Below, one piece after another: positions 16,094-23,489 of a DNA stretch of 53,670 nt. The stretch is from Spirochaetia bacterium (GTDB taxonomy: Bacteria; Spirochaetota; Spirochaetia; Treponematales; Breznakiellaceae). The notes beneath the pieces were generated by a model. The model did not search any database. It was given only the letters and a program-made list of their open reading frames with translations, and had not been told where the DNA came from. The stretch covers positions 1 to 53,670 of the forward strand of contig BNUX01000009.1 of NCBI GenBank assembly GCA_025997675.1, in the 5' to 3' direction. Numbering within the stretch: the first letter of the stretch is position 1; each line of letters begins with the position of its first letter. The position numbers and the translations under genes are program-made.

Positions 16094-16107
16094 GAGCACG
16101 TGTGCTC
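16094..16107. promoter_or_regulatory. Inverted repeat GAGCAC-GT-GTGCTC
   Basis: Six-base arms with a two-base centre, 26 bp before the -35 box of the first promoter. A protein-binding site is likelier than an RNA hairpin because of the short centre. No regulator can be named. Confidence 0.4.
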
Positions 16108-16132
16108 GCCCTGGAATCGTGAGCGAATTTTA

Positions 16133-16161
16133 TTGACAAGCGATTCATTCCATACTATCCT
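16133..16161 (+). promoter_or_regulatory. fdhF promoter candidate P1
   Basis: TTGACA (16133-16138), 17-bp spacer, TATCCT (16156-16161). Confidence 0.5.
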
Positions 16162-16214
16162 ACTACTATCGAGTTATTTTACCAGGTAATTCAATAAATT
16201 TTTATTGATTTCCC

Positions 16215-16244
16215 TTGACGACCACCGTCCCCGGGTGTTATAAT
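16215..16244 (+). promoter_or_regulatory. fdhF promoter candidate P2
   Basis: TTGACG (16215-16220), 18-bp spacer, TATAAT (16239-16244). Start of transcription is expected near 16250, leaving a ~38-nt leader that contains AGGAGGAGA before the ATG. It is the stronger of the two candidates. Confidence 0.65.
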
Positions 16245-16288
16245 TTCCAATTGTCTATAGGAAATTATTTACCATAGGAGGAGAAGAT

Positions 16289-18481
16289 ATGGCAATAAAA
16301 GAGATTCAGACCACCTGCGCCTATTGCGGCGCCGGGTGTCAGCTGATGTTTACGGTAGACCAGACGGCGAACAAGATTCTGGACGTCCACCCAACCAAGG
16401 GCAGAACCAACGACGGCACGGCTTGTTTGAAGGGCTGGTACGGCTGGGATTACCTCAATGACCCCCAGATTTTGTCGAAACGGCTCCGGAAGCCCCTGAT
16501 TCGCAAGGGCGGCAAGGGCAGCGCCCTGGAAGAGGTCGAATGGGACGAGGCTATTTCCTACACCGCCAAGCGGCTTACGGAAATCAAGGAAAAATACGGG
16601 CCGAACGCCATCATGTGCACCGGCTCGGCCCGGGGCCCGGGGAATGAGGCCAACTATATCATGCAGAAGTTTGCCCGGGCAGCGGTCGGAACCAACAATG
16701 TCGACCACTGCGCCCGGATATGACACGCTCCTTCTGTAGCGGGTCTACAGTATAGCTTTGGTTCAGGTGCAATGACCATGGGAGTTCCCGAGATAGAAGA
16801 CGCGGCCTTGCTGTTTGTCTTCGGTTATAACGGCGCTGATTCTCACCCGATTGTTGCCCGGCGCATTGTGCGGGCCAAGCAAAAGGGCGCTAAAATTATC
16901 TGCGCCGATCCCCGGATAATTGAGACTGCCCGGATTGCGGATATGCATTTGCAGCTTAAAGGCGGTACCAACCTCCTTCTGGTCAACGCCATTGCAAACA
17001 CTATCCTGGAAGAAGGGCTCTGCGACAACGACTTCATTGCCCAGCACGCCAACGGATTTGACGAGTTTAAGGAAATCATAAAGAAATACACCCCCGAGGG
17101 CGTGTCCGCCCAGGTCGGGATCCCCGCCTCCGACATCAGGAAGGCGGCCCGGATGTATGCCACAAGCGGCCGTTCGATGATTCTGTACGGCATGGGGGTC
17201 TGCCAGTTCGGGCAGGCGGTGGACGTGGTCAAGGCTTTGGCCAATCTGACCATCATGACCGGCAACTTAGGCCGGCCCTCCACGGGCATAGGCCCGGTGC
17301 GGGGCCAGAACAATGTCCAGGGCGCCTGCGATATGGGGGCATTGCCCAACGTATTCCCCGGCTACCAGGCCGTTACCAACCCGGAATTGCGGGCGAAGTT
17401 TGAAAAGGCCTGGGGGGTTAAACTGCCGGACCAGAACGGCATCACCCTGACCGTGGTGCCCCACCATGTGCTCCACGAAAAGGACCCCACCAAGCAGATC
17501 CACGGGTATTACATCATGGGTGAGGACCCGGTCCAATCCGACCCGGATTCGACGGAAGTGCGGGAGTCCCTGGAGAAGTGCGACTTCGTGGTGATGCAGG
17601 ACATCTTCATGAACAAGACCGGCCAGTACGCCGACGTCATCCTCCCGGCCACCAGTTGGTGCGAGCATGAGGGCGTCTTTTCCTGCTGCGACCGGGGCTT
17701 TCAACGGGTCCGCAAGATACTTGAGCCCGTCGGTGATCTTAAGACCGACTGGCAAATCATCTGCGAGATGTCCACCGCCATGGGTTACCCCATGAAATAC
17801 AACAAGACCGAGGAAATCTGGAACGAGGTGATCGAACTCTGCCCCGGCTTCTACGGCGCCACCTACGAGAAGATCGAAAAGCAGGGCAGCGTTCAGTGGC
17901 CCTGCCGCGACCGGTCGGAGAGCGATACCGGTACGGTCTACCTGCACAAGGGCGGCAAGTTCGCCAACCCCGACGGCAAGGCAAACTTCTTCGCCACCGA
18001 CTGGCGGCCCCCACAGGAGGTGGAAAACAAAGAGTATCCCCTCACCCTGTGCACCGTCCGCGAGGTTGGCCACTATTCGGTGCGAACCATGTCCGGCAAC
18101 TGCCGGATGCTGCGTAACCTGGAAGACGAGCCGGGCTGGCTGCAGATTTCGCCCCGGGATGCCGAAAAGCTGGGTATCAAGCATAGGGAACTGGTGCGGG
18201 TGTCGTCACTGCGCGGCAGTGTCATAACCCGGGCAAATGTTACCGAGCGGGTCAAGAAGGGCGCGGTGTACATGACTTACCAGTGGTGGGTCGGCGCGTG
18301 TAACGAGCTGACGAACGCCAACCTGGATCCCATCAGCAAGACGCCGGAATACAAGTACTGCGCCTGCAAGGTGGAAAAACTTTCCGACCAGAAAGCGGCC
18401 TGGGAAGATGTGAACAAAACCCTGGCGGAGCTTCGTAAGAAGATGCGGGTCGATGTAAAGCGCGAGGGGGTAAAAGCATGA
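16289..18481 (+). CDS. fdhF: Selenocysteine formate dehydrogenase catalytic subunit (HDCR type)
   Basis: 730 aa when the TGA at 16721-16723 is read as Sec145; E. coli FdhF has 715 aa with Sec140. The N-terminal CAYCGAGC...C motif binds one 4Fe-4S cluster. The active-site context is HCARI-Sec-HAPSVAGL, matching E. coli CARV-Sec-HGPSVAGL, and the frame continues without a break to 18481. The Mo/W-bis-MGD core follows (GMGVCQFGQAVDVVKAL, TGNLGRPSTGIGPVRGQNNVQGACDMG) and the C-terminal dinucleotide-binding domain ends near 700. It interconverts CO2 and formate. Together with two HycB-like proteins and HydA downstream it fits a hydrogen-dependent CO2 reductase. The next gene overlaps by 4 bp (ATGA). 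Translation needs SelB/SelC, not encoded in this window. Confidence 0.95.
16721..16756 (+). promoter_or_regulatory. Selenocysteine UGA and SECIS hairpin
   Basis: TGA at 16721-16723, then ten bases, then a hairpin: CTGTAG (16734-16739), loop CGGGT (16740-16744), CTACAG (16745-16750). GCT (16727-16729) can pair with AGC (16754-16756) below an internal loop. The position and the GGT-containing apical loop match the bacterial SECIS of fdhF in E. coli. Confidence 0.9.
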
Positions 18482-19005
18482 ACTCATTTGTACAAGCCAC
18501 TCCCCTGTGCTGCATTGGCTGCAGAACCTGTTTGATAAGCTGTGTGGTTGCCCACGAAGGCAAGCGGATATTTGAAATCGACCCCGACGGCTATGATTTC
18601 AACCCCCGGCTCTTTATGGTAAAGACCGCACGGGTCAGCGCGCCGGTTCATTGCCGGCACTGCGAAAATCCCGCCTGCAAAGCGTCCTGTACCTCCGGGG
18701 CTATCCTGGTGAAGGACAACGTGGTGTTCATCGACACGAAGAAGTGTATCGGTTGTAAGAATTGTTCTATAGCCTGCCCCTTTGGGGCGGTAGAAGTGGT
18801 GGAGACCGCCGAAGTTCAAAGAGACGGTACCCTCCGGAAGGTCGCCAACAAGTGCGATCTCTGCGTTGGGGTTGCGGACAGCCCTTCCTGTGTGAAGGTC
18901 TGCCCCACGGCGGCGCTGAAATTGGTGACCGAAAACGATTTCAGCGAAGGCGTGACGGATAAGCGTGAGGCGGCTGCCGCCGCTTCCGTTCCGGCGGCGG
19001 TCTAG
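18478..19005 (+). CDS. hycB: HycB-like Fe-S subunit 1
   Basis: 175 aa. Four cluster motifs of the DMSOR-associated Fe-S subunit family: CCIGCRTCLISC (near 11-22), CRHCENPACKASC (near 59-71), CIGCKNCSIACP (near 89-100) and CDLCVGVADSPSCVKVCP (near 121-138). It would pass electrons from formate dehydrogenase to the hydrogenase in an HDCR-type complex. A short Ala-rich tail follows residue 155. There is no membrane anchor, so the complex should be cytoplasmic. Its ATG overlaps the fdhF stop. Confidence 0.88.
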   Translation: MNSFVQATPLCCIGCRTCLISCVVAHEGKRIFEIDPDGYDFNPRLFMVKTARVSAPVHCRHCENPACKASCTSGAILVKDNVVFIDTKKCIGCKNCSIACPFGAVEVVETAEVQRDGTLRKVANKCDLCVGVADSPSCVKVCPTAALKLVTENDFSEGVTDKREAAAAASVPAAV

Positions 19006-19021
19006 GTTTGGAGGGTAAGGG

Positions 19022-19315
19022 ATGGACAGTAAGGGGAATGTTGCTTTGAATCAATCGCCGGTTATGATACGGTGCAATGGTTGTGTGGAGGTCCCCTGTG
19101 TCCTTTCCTGCGATAGCAATGCTGTCGCCCATGTTTGTGGTGATCTGTTAATAGAGCTTGATAAATGTACTGTTTGCGGGCAGTACAAGGGAACCGGTAT
19201 GCCTGACTGTGTCATCTCCTGTGAGCATTCTCAGTGGAAGGCCGTGTTGGAAGTGCCGGATGTCCAAACGAAACAGACGCGGGCGGCAACTGCATTGTCC
19301 CTGTTAAAACTTTGA
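19022..19315 (+). CDS. Small cysteine-rich Fe-S protein within the HDCR cluster
   Basis: 97 aa. CNGCVEVPCVLSC near residues 18-30 looks like the second motif of HycB proteins (C-x2-C-x4-C-x3-C). CTVCGQYKGTGMPDCVISC near 49-67 looks like their fourth. So it appears to be a half-size HycB relative with two clusters instead of four, not an ordinary 2[4Fe-4S] ferredoxin. It lies between the two hycB-like genes with gaps of 16 and 13 bp and a good ribosome binding site (GGAGGGTAAGG). The HDCR gene sets I know (A. woodii, T. kivui) have two HycB-like proteins and no such gene. It could be an extra subunit, an assembly factor, or a decayed duplicate under selection. Confidence 0.75.
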   Translation: MDSKGNVALNQSPVMIRCNGCVEVPCVLSCDSNAVAHVCGDLLIELDKCTVCGQYKGTGMPDCVISCEHSQWKAVLEVPDVQTKQTRAATALSLLKL

Positions 19316-19328
19316 GAGAGGAGTGTGT

Positions 19329-19877
19329 ATGAGCGGAGAAGGATCGTATTTCGTATTGGCGGAGCCGGAGAAGTGTACCGGCTGCCGGGCCTGTGAACTG
19401 GCCTGTTTTGCGGCTCACCAGAAGGGTGTCGCAAAGACGGTGGGGACGGTGACAACACCGGTTATTCCCAATTTGTATCTAACCAGGACTGAAACTATCA
19501 GGATGCCGGTGCAGTGTCATCACTGCGAAAACGCGCCCTGCCTCCAGTCCTGTCTGTGCGGCGCACTGGAGCGGGTAAACGGCGCGGTGGCGCTGAACCC
19601 GCAGAAGTGCATAGGCTGCCGGAACTGCGCCCTGGCCTGTCCCTTCGGCGCCATCCAGATTGCCGGGGCGAACATCCTGCCGGAACTGGCGGGTCACGCG
19701 CCGGTGTTCAAGTGCGACCTGTGTCCGGACCAGGAAAACGGCCCCGCCTGTGTGGCCACCTGCCCCAACGAAGCGTTGCGCTTAGTTGACACCGAAGAAG
19801 AACTGCGGGCGAAGCGTATCCATGCAAGCGAAGCATCGGAAGCTATTCAGAATAGTTTAGCAAAGGGAGGGCAGTAA
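19329..19877 (+). CDS. hycB: HycB-like Fe-S subunit 2
   Basis: 182 aa. Paralogue of the first HycB-like protein, again with four cluster motifs: CTGCRACELACF (near 16-27), CHHCENAPCLQSC (near 62-74), CIGCRNCALACP (near 92-103) and CDLCPDQENGPACVATCP (near 125-142). It ends with a charged helix. In HDCR the two HycB-like proteins connect the formate dehydrogenase and hydrogenase modules and form the filament core. The start is the ATG at 19329, five bases after AGAGGAG; the GTG six bases upstream lies on the ribosome binding site. There is no transmembrane tail. Confidence 0.88.
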   Translation: MSGEGSYFVLAEPEKCTGCRACELACFAAHQKGVAKTVGTVTTPVIPNLYLTRTETIRMPVQCHHCENAPCLQSCLCGALERVNGAVALNPQKCIGCRNCALACPFGAIQIAGANILPELAGHAPVFKCDLCPDQENGPACVATCPNEALRLVDTEEELRAKRIHASEASEAIQNSLAKGGQ

Positions 19878-19878
19878 A

Positions 19879-21249
19879 ATGGCGGTAATTCAGATTGACA
19901 AAGATCTTTGCACGGGGTGTCAGGAATGCACCAAGGTCTGTCCCACTTTTGCAATTGAAGGTGAAGCCGGGGAAGCGCAGACCCTCGTTGAAGAACGCTG
20001 TGTTATGTGCGGCCAGTGCGTACAAAAATGTAAGTCATACGTTTCCCTGATCGATCACGGCAAGGAAGCATATGCCGCAAAACGTGCGGAACGGCTGCTC
20101 CCGGAAACGGTACAGGAGCCCCTCTTTGCGGCCCACAACGTCAGCCACCTGGCGGAACTTATCGCCGCCCTTAATGACCCCAACAAGTTTACGGTTGTAC
20201 AGTCCGCTCCGGCGGTACGGGTCGGCATTGCGGAAGACTTCGGGCTGCCCCTGGGCTCCCTGGCCTCCGGCAAGATGGCGGCGGCCCTCCGGAAAATCGG
20301 CTTTGACCGGGTCTACGACACCAACTTTTCCGCCGACCTGACCATCATGGAGGAAGGCACGGAATTGGTGGAACGGGTTACCAAGGGCGGCATACTGCCC
20401 ATGTTTACCTCCTGCTGTCCCGCGTGGGTTAAGTACATGGAGACCAACCATCCCCAGCTTACCAAGCACCTTTCCACCTGCAAAAGCCCCCAGCAGATGG
20501 CCGGTCCGGTCTTCAAGACCTACGGTGCGAAGATTGACAAGGTAAAGGCCGATAAGATATATAACGTGTCGGTCATGCCCTGCACCTGTAAGACCTATGA
20601 AGCCGCCCGTCCGGAGATGAATGCCAGTGGTCACCAGGATATCGACGTGGTTATCACCACCCGGGAACTGGGCTACCTGATTAAGTACAAGGGGATAGAC
20701 CTGGCGACCCTGCCCGACGAGCAATTTGACATGCCCCTTGGGGAGTACACTGGCGCGGGAGCTATCTTCGGCGTTACCGGCGGTGTTATGGAAGCGGCTC
20801 TGCGGACCGGCTATACCCTTATCACCAACAAGGAACTGGGGAACAAGGACCTGGATTTCACGGCTGTGCGCGGTTCCGATGGGTTCCGTACGGCGGCCAT
20901 TAAGATCGGCGATCTCACCCTCAAGGTAGGGATTGTGACGAACTTAAAGAACATCGAGCCGATTATCGAACAGCTCAAGGCGGGAACCCTGGACTGCCAC
21001 TTCGTGGAGGTCATGACCTGTCCCGAAGGCTGCATCACCGGCGGCGGCCAGCCGAAGCTGCTCTCCGACGTTGACCGGCAGGACGCCAACGATAAGCGGC
21101 GCGAGGCGATTTATCAGCATGATAAGGACCTGCCCCTGCGGAAGTCCCATGAAAGCGCCGCAATAAAGAAGATCTACGCCGAGTATTTGGAGAAGCCCTG
21201 CGGACACAAGTCCCACGAACTTCTGCATACTCACTACAAGCATGACTAA
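19879..21249 (+). CDS. hydA: [FeFe]-hydrogenase of the HDCR type
   Basis: 456 aa. Two N-terminal 4Fe-4S motifs (CTGCQECTKVCP at 12-23, CVMCGQCVQKC near 42-52) are followed by the H-cluster domain. L1 is TSCCPAW at 177-183, L2 is MPCTCKTYE from 233, and L3 is EVMTCPEGCITGGGQP from 377, including the Cys that bridges the 4Fe and 2Fe subclusters. All ligands are present. The compact two-cluster form is the HydA2-like type found in hydrogen-dependent CO2 reductases, not the larger NADH-linked HydABC form. The gene sits one base after its neighbour's stop, behind GGGAGG. Maturases HydEFG are not in the window. Confidence 0.95.
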   Translation: MAVIQIDKDLCTGCQECTKVCPTFAIEGEAGEAQTLVEERCVMCGQCVQKCKSYVSLIDHGKEAYAAKRAERLLPETVQEPLFAAHNVSHLAELIAALNDPNKFTVVQSAPAVRVGIAEDFGLPLGSLASGKMAAALRKIGFDRVYDTNFSADLTIMEEGTELVERVTKGGILPMFTSCCPAWVKYMETNHPQLTKHLSTCKSPQQMAGPVFKTYGAKIDKVKADKIYNVSVMPCTCKTYEAARPEMNASGHQDIDVVITTRELGYLIKYKGIDLATLPDEQFDMPLGEYTGAGAIFGVTGGVMEAALRTGYTLITNKELGNKDLDFTAVRGSDGFRTAAIKIGDLTLKVGIVTNLKNIEPIIEQLKAGTLDCHFVEVMTCPEGCITGGGQPKLLSDVDRQDANDKRREAIYQHDKDLPLRKSHESAAIKKIYAEYLEKPCGHKSHELLHTHYKHD

Positions 21250-21865
21250 AGAATCCCGTCCCCTGACCGGCAGCGCCCTGATTCTGGGCGGCGGCCGGGG
21301 GACACGGATTGGCTATGACAAAAAGAAGCTGGAACTGGGGGGCGTGAGTGTACTGAATCGCTTGGCTTCCCAGTTACAGACCGTGTTTGCCGAGGTGTTG
21401 ATTTCGTCCAACGAGCCCGTGACGCTCCCCGGTGTCCCTGTTCTGCCCGACCGGGTGGGGGAGGGGCCCATGGCGGGCATCTACCAGGGCCTTTTACACT
21501 GTACAAGCGAATATCTCTACGTGGTGGCCTGCGACATGCCCTTTGTCAATGTTGCGTACATCGCCTATATGCGGGAGCTTATTGCGCAGGAAGGTATGGA
21601 TGTCTGCATTGCCCGGCATAGTGACGGCGGGCTGGAGTTGTTCAATTCATTTTACAAAAAGAGCTGCGCGGCGCTTATGGGGGAGGCCTTGACCAAGGGG
21701 GAGTACAAGATACGCCTTGTCTTTGACCGGCTGAAGGTGCATGAGGTCGATGACGGGACCTTGCAAAAGTTTGATGATGGGAAGATGTTTTTCAATATTA
21801 ATTACAAAGAGGACCTGGAAGCGGCGGAACACTCGGTTTCCTTGAAATTTCATGGTCGTTCGTGA
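21242..21865 (+). CDS. mobA: Molybdenum cofactor guanylyltransferase
   Basis: 207 aa. GT-A nucleotidyltransferase fold with LILGGGRGTRIGYDKKKLELGG (the GGxxxRxGxxK signature, residues 13-34, split here by context), PDRVGEGPMAGIYQGL near 75-90 and CDMPFVN near 100. MobA attaches GMP to molybdopterin to form the MGD cofactor that FdhF needs. Overlap by 8 bp with hydA places it in the HDCR operon, as a dedicated cofactor gene. It ends at the palindrome CGTGAGAATTCTCACG (21861-21876), which may help end the transcript. Confidence 0.88.
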   Translation: MTKESRPLTGSALILGGGRGTRIGYDKKKLELGGVSVLNRLASQLQTVFAEVLISSNEPVTLPGVPVLPDRVGEGPMAGIYQGLLHCTSEYLYVVACDMPFVNVAYIAYMRELIAQEGMDVCIARHSDGGLELFNSFYKKSCAALMGEALTKGEYKIRLVFDRLKVHEVDDGTLQKFDDGKMFFNINYKEDLEAAEHSVSLKFHGRS

Positions 21866-21876
21866 GAATTCTCACG
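21861..21876. terminator. Palindrome at the end of the HDCR operon
   Basis: CGTGAGAATTCTCACG is a perfect 16-bp palindrome covering the mobA stop codon. Without a T-run it is a weak terminator at best; an operator role is also possible. Confidence 0.35.
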
Positions 21877-21925
21877 GTGCACACCTTAAACATACGGTAA
21901 TTTTACGGTATATATATTCCCTGGC

Positions 21926-21954
21926 TTGACTGCAAGCATAGAAATGCCGATACT
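21926..21954 (+). promoter_or_regulatory. Promoter before the membrane peptide and MoxR genes
   Basis: TTGACT (21926-21931), 17-bp spacer, GATACT (21949-21954). Transcription would start near 21961, separating this unit from the HDCR operon. Confidence 0.6.
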
Positions 21955-21996
21955 GTGGTTATGAATAAGCCTAGGCCTCGTGGAAAGGAGATAAGT

Positions 21997-22089
21997 GTGT
22001 TTTCACTAGTTATCGGTGTAGTTCTTATTATCGGCGGTTCAATAGGTCTTGTGCTAAAAATCCAGGAGATTAAGAACAGGGACGTTTGA
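21997..22089 (+). CDS. 30-aa single-span membrane peptide
   Basis: Reads fMet-FSLVIGVVLIIGGSIGLVL then KIQEIKNRDV: one hydrophobic helix of about 19 residues with a charged tail. The GTG start lies six bases after AAAGGAG, and the stop TGA is 2 bp before the MoxR start codon, so the two should be translationally coupled. An in-frame ATG at 21961 would add 12 residues but would sit at the predicted transcription start with no ribosome binding site. It could anchor or regulate the MoxR/VWA pair; no homologue comes to mind. Confidence 0.55.
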   Translation: MFSLVIGVVLIIGGSIGLVLKIQEIKNRDV

Positions 22090-22091
22090 TA

Positions 22092-23489
22092 ATGGTCGGC
22101 ATAAACAAAATCCGGGACCGGATCGAAATAGCGATAGAGATAACCAGGGACAGCAAGGTTCCCGCCCTTTTGATGGCTAATCCGGGGCTTGCCAAGTCAA
22201 CGGTGGTGTACAATTGGGCCAGGCGTAATGGCTACCACATAGAAACATTGATCGGTTCCCGGTTTTCCCAGGAGGAGATCCTGGGCTTCCAGGTCCGGGC
22301 GGAGAATAGCGAAACCGGGGAGCATTACCTGGAACTGCTGGCCCCCCACTGGTACCGGAACATCCTGGACCAGGAAACCCGAAAAGTGCCTTCCGTGCTG
22401 TTTCTGGATGAGTTGAGTACCGCTCAGGAAAATGTCCAGGGCGCTTTGCTGCAGTTGGTCTTTGAGCGGAAGATTGGGAACGGCCGGACTCTGCCCGAAT
22501 CGACCCTGGTTATCGCCGCAGCGAACTACAAACAGAACATCCCCTTCCAGTTCAATATCATGGCCCCCATCCTCAACCGTTTCTGCATCATCAACCTATC
22601 CTACGAAAGCAACGATAGTTTTCTTGACGAATTCCTCCAGGACGAGGCTGATTTATCGAAGGATTTGGTGGTGTTTACGGAAAAGGAAATCACCCCCTGG
22701 CAGAAAAACTACCTGCGGGACGGCTTGAAGATGATGTTCCGCACCCTGTTCCGTTCCTTCGAGGAGGACAACCGGGACATTGACAAGGACCTTGTCTACA
22801 CCATGGACATCAACAACCAGGTCTACAATACCATGTATGACGACGATTCCCGGTATGTGTACAACTTCATCTCCGGCCGTACCCTCTGGTACCTCTACCA
22901 AGTCACCCTGTCCTTCCTCCGCAAGGGCCTGACCACAACGGAACACGGGGCGTCCATCCTCAACATGGTCTTTGGCCTCATCGGCCTGGGCACCAACACC
23001 TTTACTGAAAAACAGCGTAAGGCCTATATGAAAAGCGCGGAAACTCTGTACCGCCGGCTCTACGATATCCTGTCCTCCCGGAATGAGGCGGACACAGGCT
23101 CTGCCTCCGGTGAAGCGCTGAGCGCGTCTCTGGACTTCCGGGGTAAGAGTGCCCCGGACGCCATCAATGAATGGGTCCTCTTCCACGAATCTTCGGTGCT
23201 TCGGGACATCAATGACCCGAACCTTGACGCACTGGCTGCCCACATCGGCGCATCCTACGGTGTTAACGCCGAAGACACCGAGCGTCTCCGCCAGCGCATT
23301 ACCCATAATAAGGCGGACCTGTACACCTTTTCTAACGACATGCAGCGCCTGGATTACCTTATCGGCATACTGGAGGAGGAACAGGCCGGCGAAAGTGGAC
23401 CCCTTAAGCTGCTCCGCAGTATCCGTGACGTATATGCCACCCTCCGGGATGAGGCGATGCAGCTTATGATGAAGAGTACCGGGTTATGA
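22092..23489 (+). CDS. MoxR-type AAA+ ATPase
   Basis: 465 aa. Walker A is degenerate but recognisable (MANPGLAKSTVV near 27-38, where GxxGxGKS is reduced to NPGLAKS as in many MoxR proteins). Walker B is VLFLDELSTA near 100. Sensor 1 is VIAAANYKQNIPF near 140, and MAPILNRFCIINL carries the arginine finger. The C-terminal 200 residues are helical. MoxR ATPases act as chaperones with a VWA-domain partner, which is encoded next with a 4-bp overlap. Known pairs help insert metals or assemble complexes; their place after an operon of metalloenzymes is suggestive but not proof. Confidence 0.8.
   Translation: MVGINKIRDRIEIAIEITRDSKVPALLMANPGLAKSTVVYNWARRNGYHIETLIGSRFSQEEILGFQVRAENSETGEHYLELLAPHWYRNILDQETRKVPSVLFLDELSTAQENVQGALLQLVFERKIGNGRTLPESTLVIAAANYKQNIPFQFNIMAPILNRFCIINLSYESNDSFLDEFLQDEADLSKDLVVFTEKEITPWQKNYLRDGLKMMFRTLFRSFEEDNRDIDKDLVYTMDINNQVYNTMYDDDSRYVYNFISGRTLWYLYQVTLSFLRKGLTTTEHGASILNMVFGLIGLGTNTFTEKQRKAYMKSAETLYRRLYDILSSRNEADTGSASGEALSASLDFRGKSAPDAINEWVLFHESSVLRDINDPNLDALAAHIGASYGVNAEDTERLRQRITHNKADLYTFSNDMQRLDYLIGILEEEQAGESGPLKLLRSIRDVYATLRDEAMQLMMKSTGL

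Larger units (their letters stand above)
15975..16288. other. 314-bp regulatory region before the formate dehydrogenase genes
   Basis: Holds four 23-bp tandem repeats (15991-16080), the inverted repeat GAGCACGTGTGCTC (16094-16107) and two promoter-like sequences (16133-16161, 16215-16244). There is no open frame of note. It separates two operons that point the same way. Confidence 0.7.

Noticed and set aside
16721..16723. TGA in fdhF as a nonsense mutation or pseudogene
   Set aside because: The residue context equals the Sec site of known FdhF, a SECIS hairpin follows at the right distance, and the frame continues for 585 codons.
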